Below, one piece after another: positions 56,334 through 62,828 of a DNA stretch of 64,000 nucleotides. This DNA is from Chitinophagales bacterium. GTDB lineage: Bacteria > Bacteroidota > Bacteroidia > Chitinophagales > Chitinophagaceae. The translations under genes and the position numbers were made by a program. How positions within the stretch are numbered: the stretch's first letter is position 1; every line of letters begins with the position of its first letter. The notes beneath the pieces are model-generated. The model saw nothing but the letters and a program-made list of their open reading frames with translations. It had not been told where the DNA came from and made no database searches. The stretch covers positions 868,001 through 932,000 of the forward strand of contig JAFLBI010000001.1 in assembly GCA_017303835.1 (NCBI GenBank). The letters are read 5' to 3'.

Positions 56334-56481
56334 AGCACGCCAAGTAAGTTTAGTCCGCAAAGAATTATGAAAGACTTGCGCGCCTGATAGACTTTGCGCG
56401 CTTTGCGAGAAAGGCTTGTAATGATGCTGAAAGCCGAAGGCTGAATGCATAACGCTTTACGCTTTAAGCCTTAAGCAGTTA
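56334..56481. repeat. Dispersed intergenic repeat, copy 2
   Basis: Full-length relative of 55509-55673: AAGCACGCCAAGTA, GCGCGCCTGATAGACTTTGC, GCGCTTTGCGAGAAAGGC, then AACGCTTTACGCTTTAAGCC. The rest of the 310-bp gap to 56640 holds ACCAAAAACCATTAAC-type words and no gene. Confidence 0.8.
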
Positions 56482-56640
56482 ACCCAAGCCACCAAAGACA
56501 ATAACCTAAGAACCAAAAACCATTAACTATAAACTATCAACCCATAACCCTCCCCCACAACCCCTAGCTATTGCTTGGTTACATAACCCAAGACGAGTTT
56601 CGTATCTTGACCCAGCTGAATACAAACCAAAACACCGCTT

Positions 56641-56910
56641 ATGGAGCAGAAAGACTATGCACAAATGAGCAATGAAGCATTATTGCTGGAGAAAAAGAAA
56701 TTAAAGCAGTCCAAAATCTTTTTTGCAGCAGCCATTGGTTTTCTGGCGGGAGTTTTTGTCTTTGGTATCGTTGGCTGGATACTCTCTCCCAAAAAGAACT
56801 TAGGTTTCTTTATACCCATGTTCATACCCATACTGCTCATACGCGGTATTCTTAAAAACAACAAACAAAACCAACCACTGGAAACCGTGCTGAAAGAAAG
56901 AGGAATATAG
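56641..56910 (+). CDS. Small two-helix membrane protein, unknown function
   Basis: An 89-residue protein. A charged N-terminus (LLLEKKKLKQSK) is followed by two hydrophobic helices (about 29-49, FFAAAIGFLAGVFVFGIVGWI, split by Gly residues, and about 55-70, LGFFIPMFIPILLIRG), and then a short polar tail. No family recognised. TATCTTGA lies upstream as a weak -7-like element. The gene stands alone between repeat blocks. Confidence 0.6.
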   Translation: MEQKDYAQMSNEALLLEKKKLKQSKIFFAAAIGFLAGVFVFGIVGWILSPKKNLGFFIPMFIPILLIRGILKNNKQNQPLETVLKERGI

Positions 56911-56916
56911 AGAGGG

Positions 56917-56958
56917 GGTTATTGGTTTAGGGTTATTAGTTTAGGGTTATTAGTTTAG
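56917..56958. repeat. Tandem repeat, three units of 14 bp
   Basis: GGTTATTGGTTTAG followed by two exact copies of GGTTATTAGTTTAG, directly after the 89-residue gene. Confidence 0.9.
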
Positions 56959-56984
56959 GGGGTTTCTACCACAAAAGATGATTA

Positions 56985-57042
56985 GTAAGGAATTTAAAAA
57001 GTTTCACGCTAAGGACGCCAAGTGTTTTTAGCACGCAGGGAT
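56985..57042. repeat. Dispersed intergenic repeat, truncated copy 3
   Basis: GTTTCACGCTAAGGACGCCA and a GCACGCAGGGATT segment match the first third of the repeats at 55509 and 56334. The downstream part is missing. Confidence 0.65.
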
Positions 57043-57112
57043 TCTTCTTAAATACTTGTAAGTTTTATAGTAGTGTTGCGACAGACAGATCGCTATAAAT
57101 AGAATTGCACAG

Positions 57113-57688
57113 ATGACAGACCAAACTGAAATTAAAAAGCCCAGGTTACACCCAATAATCATATTCCCTTTTTTATTAGGCACACCCCTTGCAATTATTG
57201 GTGGTGTTAGGACAGACGATATATTTCTTGAACCTAGCAGAAGTTTTACTACAGAAATTTTAGCTACTTTATCGTTATCTCTTTTATATATTGCTGTGAT
57301 TAGCGCATTATTAATACACGATAAAATTAAGTTTGAATTACCACACACTCAAACTAAGCGAATATTATCTATAGTACTACAATTAATACTCTTGTTCGTT
57401 TCAAACTCAATTTTGGGTATTGGATTATGGGTAAACCTCAACTATTCTTTAAGAAGTAGTTCAGAAAAGAGCATTGAGTTAGTAGTTACAGCAAAAACAG
57501 CTTATCGTACAAAAGGACGTAAAACCTATTTAATCAACTTTACATCAAATGCTGAGGTATTGAGAAGGGAAGTGAGCCGAAAAGATTATCCAACTATTTC
57601 AGTTGGAGATAAATATGCAGCTACTGTACAAGAAGGGTATTTTGAAGGGTACTTTCTGACGAAACCGATGAATAAAATAAAAAACTAG
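57113..57688 (+). CDS. Membrane protein of unknown function
   Basis: A 191-residue protein with three hydrophobic segments (about 13-35, 47-68 and 78-105) and a C-terminal soluble part of about 80 residues. The soluble part contains ELVVTAKTAYRTKGRKTYLI and a YFEGYFLTKP end that looks beta-rich. It is noticeably more AT-rich in codon use than the genes before 56 kb, like the AAA-RT genes downstream, so it may have arrived with them. No family recognised. Confidence 0.65.
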   Translation: MTDQTEIKKPRLHPIIIFPFLLGTPLAIIGGVRTDDIFLEPSRSFTTEILATLSLSLLYIAVISALLIHDKIKFELPHTQTKRILSIVLQLILLFVSNSILGIGLWVNLNYSLRSSSEKSIELVVTAKTAYRTKGRKTYLINFTSNAEVLRREVSRKDYPTISVGDKYAATVQEGYFEGYFLTKPMNKIKN

Positions 57689-57733
57689 CTGAAAGACCAT
57701 CGGCCCCCGAATTCTCGGGGCAGGCTATTGACG

Positions 57734-57779
57734 ATTGACCCTCCTACGCCAAGGCTTCGGCGGGCGGGCCATGGACTAT
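57734..57779. repeat. 46-bp dispersed repeat, copy 2
   Basis: Matches 55730-55775 with one change (CTACG for CTGCG). Lies in the 316-bp gap between the membrane protein and the AAA gene, followed by a GGGAAATTTCCC palindrome at 57811-57822. Confidence 0.8.
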
Positions 57780-57915
57780 CAGCTGTATGGGAAATCCCCC
57801 ACTCCAAAACGGGAAATTTCCCATTAAAATACCGTTGTTTAACGGGTTGACTTTTTGAATAAAGAGGGATAGATTTGGATTGATAAACATTTCTAAACGC
57901 TTGTAAACGAAAATT

Positions 57916-57984
57916 AAGTTTTGTCAATCAGGTTGATACGCAAAACTTCTAAACGTTTAGTTGCGCATATTTACGAGTTAGCCC
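57916..57984. promoter_or_regulatory. Palindromic region and GTTAGCCC junction-like site upstream of the AAA gene
   Basis: AAGTTTTG (57916-57923) pairs with CAAAACTT (57941-57948), with an inner ATCA/TGAT pairing. A perfect 12-bp palindrome CTAAACGTTTAG follows at 57949-57960. The word TTCTAAACG occurs twice (57891 and 57947). GTTAGCCC at 57977-57984 stands 20 bp before the AAA start, much as GTTGTATGC stands before the RT gene. It may be an operator, promoter region or recombination site. Confidence 0.4.
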
Positions 57985-58004
57985 TCATTTAATACAGACA
58001 AAAG

Positions 58005-60116
58005 ATGTACATAAATAAAGTCATAATAAAGAAATTTCGACATTTAGAAAATGAGGAATTAGGTCCTTTTAATTTTAACAGTAAAGCCTCTGACTTAATC
58101 GTATTTGCTGGTCCCAATGGAAGTGGAAAAAGTTCGGTATTGGAACTAATCGGATATGGGCTTTCAAGTTCATACAGCTTAAGCTGGCAATTAACAAGGA
58201 CATTCACAGGATTCTCCTTTGAAATTGCTATTGGATTAAATCCAGAAGAGAAGAATATAATTATCAAATCACTGAACACAGAATTAGAAAATGTAGAAAA
58301 AGAAATAAATGACGGCTACATTAGTATTGACTACCGAACAGAAACTACTCCTGAAACTAAGCAAAGCCAAAAACAAGAACTTAAAGAAAGAGTGCGAAGA
58401 CCGCATAAACACAAATATGACATATTAGAATATTTCAAAAGCAATAGTATTTATTATCGTGCGTTTGAATACAATGAAGGAGATTATGCCAAAAACCCAA
58501 CTCTGCATAATCAAATTCACAGTTATGTTACGAGAGAATTGAAAGATATTTTGAAAAGATCGCTGGGTTTTTTCTTAAGAGCAGACCGAAACTACCCGCA
58601 ACAAAGCTTCAATCGAAATCAAATATTTTCATATGATAATGTCAATAGGACAGAGCATTTATGGACTATGGCATTCAATACAAGCGAAATTCAATATAAG
58701 GACATGTATGAATTTCTCGTACAACAACGTTATCATTATTTACGTGAACTGGGGAATTATCATAACCAAAAAAATAAGGGGGTAACGACAGGTGCAGAAC
58801 CTACTGATCCAATCAAGCCTTATGAAGCCTTGCTCAATAAACTGTTTCCAGAGTATAAATTCGCGGATCAGAATGAATCTATTCCAACAAACCTATTTGT
58901 TGAATTGCCATCGAAGGAAATAATAACATTTAATGATCTTTCATCTGGAGAAAAAGAAGTGTTTTTCATTCTTTCCTTCTTTATCAGACACAATGTAGAG
59001 AACGCAATAATTGTAATAGATGAACCAGAGTTGCATTTGCATCCCGAGTTATCGAGGCTATTAATCAGAAATATTAAAAGCATAAAAGACGGCAATCAAA
59101 TATGGATGGCTACTCATAATTCCGAAATCATTGATGAAACTGGAAGGGATAAGGTTGTTTATGTAACACGTGACATTACTACAAGAAAAGCTAAGTTTAT
59201 TTCAGGGGAAGAAGAACAGGAAGTAATTCTACAATTAAAAAATTTATTCGGATTCTCCGGGTACATAGGCGTTGCTAAAAATCTTGTTTTCCTTGAAGGT
59301 GATAATTCAAGCCCTGACAGAAAATTTTATAGTGCTCTATTTAGTAATAATTCAAACTTCAAATTAATTCCAGCAAACGGTAGCGACAATCTTAATAGAA
59401 TTAATAATGCCATCCTTTCAATAATGGAATCAAACATTGCTTGGATTAGTTTTTATTTAATCCGAGATCGTGACTACCTTACGACTGAAATGATAGCTAA
59501 GTATAGAGGACATTCTTCTGGAAAAATATTTGTACTTGAAAAACATGAGCTTGAAAACTACCTGATCGACTTTAAAATTATAAAGACTGTTCTGTCTGAT
59601 ATATTCGGAATTGAGAAGGAAGAAACTGAAATTGAGGCAATTTTTCATAATACCGCCTTAAGTATTTCTTCAGCCGTTATTAGAGATATGATTAGTTTCA
59701 GGTTGAATCTTAAATTAAATCCTCAGGATTTTTCCATTGGAAAAGTATTGAATGGCCAACCATATTTTGAAGGAACTCGACCAAGTTATTCAATTAACAG
59801 TTCAAGAAATACAGTTATCAAGGATAAATTTAAAGAAACTTCAACTGAAATTCACAAGACACTTACAGAACAGCTCAGTGCACCAGCAATTGAATCAATA
59901 ATTCAGACTTGTGAAAATGAAGTCAAAATGGCACTTGAATCTAACGATTGGCTGAATCTTTTTCCTGGAAAAGAATTAATAGAATTGTCTGCAAAAGCTT
60001 TGGGAATTAGCAATACCATTAGTTTTCAAAATTCAATAATTAAAGAACTTGCAGCGAATAAAGACCGCATAAATTCAGAGTTGGTAGAAATATTCGGAAA
60101 AATAAACCAGGGCTAA
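58005..60116 (+). CDS. AAA (SMC/OLD-like) ATPase with TOPRIM/DUF4435-like C-terminal domain
   Basis: A 703-residue protein. The ABC/SMC-type ATPase core has Walker A GPNGSGKSS (36-44), a signature-like LSSGEKEV (312-319), Walker B IIVIDEPELHLHP (335-347) and the switch His in WMATHNSE (371). A long helical insertion lies between Walker A and the signature. The C-terminal half starts with NLVFLEGDNSSPD (427-439), then FYLIRDRDYL (483-492) and LEKHELENYL (511-520), the acidic pattern of OLD-family TOPRIM or DUF4435 domains, which are common in phage-defence nucleases. It is AT-rich compared with the core genes. A structured repeat starts at its stop codon, followed by a reverse transcriptase gene. 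Confidence 0.85.
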   Translation: MYINKVIIKKFRHLENEELGPFNFNSKASDLIVFAGPNGSGKSSVLELIGYGLSSSYSLSWQLTRTFTGFSFEIAIGLNPEEKNIIIKSLNTELENVEKEINDGYISIDYRTETTPETKQSQKQELKERVRRPHKHKYDILEYFKSNSIYYRAFEYNEGDYAKNPTLHNQIHSYVTRELKDILKRSLGFFLRADRNYPQQSFNRNQIFSYDNVNRTEHLWTMAFNTSEIQYKDMYEFLVQQRYHYLRELGNYHNQKNKGVTTGAEPTDPIKPYEALLNKLFPEYKFADQNESIPTNLFVELPSKEIITFNDLSSGEKEVFFILSFFIRHNVENAIIVIDEPELHLHPELSRLLIRNIKSIKDGNQIWMATHNSEIIDETGRDKVVYVTRDITTRKAKFISGEEEQEVILQLKNLFGFSGYIGVAKNLVFLEGDNSSPDRKFYSALFSNNSNFKLIPANGSDNLNRINNAILSIMESNIAWISFYLIRDRDYLTTEMIAKYRGHSSGKIFVLEKHELENYLIDFKIIKTVLSDIFGIEKEETEIEAIFHNTALSISSAVIRDMISFRLNLKLNPQDFSIGKVLNGQPYFEGTRPSYSINSSRNTVIKDKFKETSTEIHKTLTEQLSAPAIESIIQTCENEVKMALESNDWLNLFPGKELIELSAKALGISNTISFQNSIIKELAANKDRINSELVEIFGKINQG

Positions 60117-60243
60117 CACGGGTTTTGCGTTAGTGGGCGGACTGTGCGAATAGAAACATTTGAGCAATTAATAAAGGTTGGTGCTGGCAGACAGTTTACG
60201 GTTTCAAAAGCCCCCCAACGCAAAGCCCGAAACCGTTGTATGC
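60111..60243 (+). repeat. attC-like structured site 1 (between the AAA and RT genes)
   Basis: Left arm 60111-60138 (TAACACGGGTTTTGCG, GTGGGC) and right arm 60210-60243 (GCCC, CAACGCAAAGCCCG, CGTTGTATGC) form an imperfect stem with extra bases on one side and a loop of about 71 nt. The whole unit resembles 61971-62108, including the inner words ACATTTG and TTAAT.AAAG. It starts at the AAA stop and ends 11 bp before the RT start, so it fills the gap. Confidence 0.7.
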
Positions 60244-60254
60244 TATTTTAAGAC

Positions 60255-61949
60255 ATGACACCAATGACAATTGAAGACCTCATAAGCAAAGGATATTTTC
60301 CAAAAGAACTTCCGCCACCATTTACGACAAATGACTTGGCGACAAAGTATTCTTCAATTAAAACCTCACTCTCAGGGACAATTAGTAAAGACGCAACACG
60401 TTGTATTGACTTTTCAATTTCCAAAGTTGGTTTAATAAGGAAAATGATTAAAATTCCTAATCCAATGCATCAATGCCAACTGTGTGAAATGGTGGTTGAC
60501 AACTGGGCTGATATTGAGGCAATATATAAGAAATCAAAGTTTTCATTTAGCAGACCTAAGTTGGTTGGAGAGAGAGCAGCCAACCCGACAAAATTCAAAG
60601 ACTTTATTAGAAGAAGCTTTTTAGCTTCGTATCCATACATTTATGAACTCAAAACAGATATTTCAAAATACTATCCAACAATTTATACTCACAGTATTCC
60701 TTGGGCAATACACGGAAAAGCAATAGCAAAACGAAAACCGCTTGACCCAACGCTATTGGGTAATAAATTAGATTTTTATTTACGCCAAACTATGTATGCT
60801 CAGACAATTGGAATTCCAATTGGACCAGACACATCATTAATAATTTCTGAAATAATTGGTTGTAAAATAGACGAAATGCTTCTATCTGAATTTCCTTCTA
60901 TAAAGGGATACAGATATGTTGATGACATGTATTTCTTCTTTCATAGTTACGCTGATGCAGAAGCGTTCCTCCTACGTTTACAGGCTGTTCTGAAAGAATT
61001 TGAATTACAGGTAAATCCAGAGAAAACCAAAATAAGGAAAATTCCAAGAGGAATTGAACCTGATTGGATTATTCAACTTAGAACTTTTACTATACGAGAA
61101 ACGGAAATTAAGCAATACAATGACTTAATTAGCTTCTTTAGTTTGGCATTTGATTTAGCGTTACAACTTCCAAATGAATATGTTTTATCATATGCCGTGG
61201 AAAAGGTTAAGAGAGTTGCCGTAGTTTCCGACACCAATTTTGCGTTGCTTGAAACAATGCTACTCAAAACGATGATTGCCGAGCCATCTACAATCAAGGA
61301 AGTATTTAGAATATTATTTACAAATAAAACAAAAGTACGTGTAAGTAAAATTGAAAAGGTTTTACTAGATTTCATACTTTATCATTGCCCGAGAAAGAAT
61401 GACTATGAATTATCGTGGGCTTTATGGTTTGCAAAAACATTTAAAATAAAAATTCCAACATCAGTTTCAAAGCAATTATCAACGACCAATGACCCAATAA
61501 GTGTTTTGATTATTTTAGACCTTTCAAACGATGGGTTAATAGAGAAAACTGATTTAGACTTGACAAATTGGTTAGCAAAATTGGAAGACCAATATTTATT
61601 AGATGAAAATTGGCTTTTGGCGTATGAAATTGCAGTAAAAAAATGGATTGGATCTGACTATTCATATATTGATGGAGTTCCCTACTTCAAACAATTACTT
61701 AAACATAAAATTTCGTTCTACGACCCAACCCGACAAATCAAACCTATTGACTATATAGACAAAGAAGTTTTTGAACCGGATACTGAGACGGAATATGAAA
61801 ATACGCAAACTGAAGTTGCAGAACGAAATCAAGCAGAATTATTCCCTGACATAACTTATGACTTTAATGAAGGAGACGACACTGAAGAATTTAACCACGA
61901 CTTTGACGACCAAGACGATTTAGATATTGACTACTTAAATTATCACTAA
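60255..61949 (+). CDS. Reverse transcriptase of the Abi/DRT (unknown group) defence type
   Basis: A 564-residue RNA-directed DNA polymerase. The palm has the first catalytic Asp in LKTDISKYYPTIYTHSIPWA (Asp135), GIPIGPDTSLIISEIIG (motif B), the YVDD box in GYRYVDDMYFF (221-224), and LQVNPEKTKI (thumb side). The THSIPWA wording matches AbiA/AbiK/Abi-P2 and other unknown-group RTs rather than retrons or group II introns. A maturase or endonuclease domain is absent. Residues about 285-510 are helical, as in the alpha-repeat extensions of those RTs, and the last 50 residues are strongly acidic. A start at Met4 (60264) is also possible. Related systems block phage growth; here this is inferred, not shown. 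Confidence 0.85.
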   Translation: MTPMTIEDLISKGYFPKELPPPFTTNDLATKYSSIKTSLSGTISKDATRCIDFSISKVGLIRKMIKIPNPMHQCQLCEMVVDNWADIEAIYKKSKFSFSRPKLVGERAANPTKFKDFIRRSFLASYPYIYELKTDISKYYPTIYTHSIPWAIHGKAIAKRKPLDPTLLGNKLDFYLRQTMYAQTIGIPIGPDTSLIISEIIGCKIDEMLLSEFPSIKGYRYVDDMYFFFHSYADAEAFLLRLQAVLKEFELQVNPEKTKIRKIPRGIEPDWIIQLRTFTIRETEIKQYNDLISFFSLAFDLALQLPNEYVLSYAVEKVKRVAVVSDTNFALLETMLLKTMIAEPSTIKEVFRILFTNKTKVRVSKIEKVLLDFILYHCPRKNDYELSWALWFAKTFKIKIPTSVSKQLSTTNDPISVLIILDLSNDGLIEKTDLDLTNWLAKLEDQYLLDENWLLAYEIAVKKWIGSDYSYIDGVPYFKQLLKHKISFYDPTRQIKPIDYIDKEVFEPDTETEYENTQTEVAERNQAELFPDITYDFNEGDDTEEFNHDFDDQDDLDIDYLNYH

Positions 61950-61970
61950 TGCAAACCAAACGGAGAAAAA

Positions 61971-62108
61971 CGGCATATAACACTGGTTTGGCAAAAGTGG
62001 CGGTTCACTGCTCCTCAGACACATTTGTAGTTAATCAAAGTTTGTTTCTCCGCATTAACATTTATGGTGAAAATCGCCACCTTCGCCAAGCCCTAAATCG
62101 TTGCCTGC
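61971..62108 (+). repeat. attC-like structured site 2 (after the RT gene)
   Basis: Left arm 61971-62005 (GGCATATAACACTGGTTTGGC, read in parts; GTGGCGGTT) pairs imperfectly with right arm 62072-62108 (AATCGCCAC, CGCCAAGCCC, CGTTGCCTGC). The loop is about 66 nt. Organisation and inner words match site 1. It begins 21 bp after the RT stop. Confidence 0.7.
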
Positions 62109-62123
62109 TTTTTTTTCAGTCCC

Positions 62124-62154
62124 CGCAGAGTCTTCCAATAAAGGAGACTCTGCG
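62124..62154. repeat. Inverted repeat downstream of the second attC-like site
   Basis: GCAGAGTCT and AGACTCTGC form a perfect 9-bp stem with a 13-nt loop. No T run follows, so it is not a standard terminator. It may instead be part of an old coding remnant on the minus strand (62050-62220). Confidence 0.5.
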
Positions 62155-62256
62155 CTTACTTCACCAACTACTTGCTCTTTAAAGTAATCTTCGTTTAATA
62201 ATTCTTCAATGCGGCATCTTGCTTAAATTCAAAGAATTAGTTATGCATAGAATTAT

Positions 62257-62658
62257 ATGAGAATCCTTTACCCATTCGCACACTGGCTGCTAACGGTTCT
62301 TTTGTCACCACTTATGAGTAACCTACTCTTTTGTATGGTTTACCAAAGTCCATTAAGGCTAACCACTTTTTTTGAGCTCTACCCTGCTATCATCATCTTT
62401 ATCTTCATTTTTTCTACACCAACTTTTCTTTGCTATTTGGTGCTATTTTTTATGCTCAAAAAATATCGGCTGCACATTCTTGTAGCCAAGCTTTGCCTAA
62501 ATGCCACTGCCATCACAGGTATTCTTATCACCTGGTTTTATCTGGATGGAGGTTTTGGCTACCACCAGTTAGCCGGCACAATCATCAGCACATTACTTAT
62601 TGGGTTTCTTTTGAAGCTGAAAAAAAGTTCAGCAAATAGTTCTCATACCGAAGATTGA
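62257..62658 (+). CDS. Four-helix membrane protein of unknown function
   Basis: A 133-residue integral membrane protein with four hydrophobic segments (about 8-28, 40-66, 74-93 and 102-120) and a short polar C-terminus (KLKKSSANSSHTED). No family recognised. It lies between the RT cassette region and the carboxylase gene on the + strand. The 170 bp after it hold ACTACTAACTACTAAC-type low-complexity words and the upstream region of the carboxylase gene. Confidence 0.6.
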   Translation: MRILYPFAHWLLTVLLSPLMSNLLFCMVYQSPLRLTTFFELYPAIIIFIFIFSTPTFLCYLVLFFMLKKYRLHILVAKLCLNATAITGILITWFYLDGGFGYHQLAGTIISTLLIGFLLKLKKSSANSSHTED

Positions 62659-62828
62659 GCGTGTAAAAGATTATAACTACTAACTACTAACTACTAACTT
62701 CTAACTTCTCAATTCTAACTTCTTCCCTGCTTACATTCAGCTTTGCCTTCAAACTTTCCTTCTATATATTCCTGCAATGGAATTAGTCCACGTTCCTTAT
62801 TTTCGCCAAACTAACAACTGTTCGCTTT

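Noticed and set aside
57685-57927. An 80-codon minus-strand frame before the AAA gene
   Set aside because: It runs through the 46-bp repeat and the palindromes, has no start context and no recognisable protein features.
60255-61949. Retron, group II intron or diversity-generating retroelement
   Set aside because: The RT lacks an X/maturase or HNH domain, has a long helical C-terminal extension and a THSIPWA motif unlike retron RTs; no template/variable repeat pair or accessory Avd-like gene was seen nearby.
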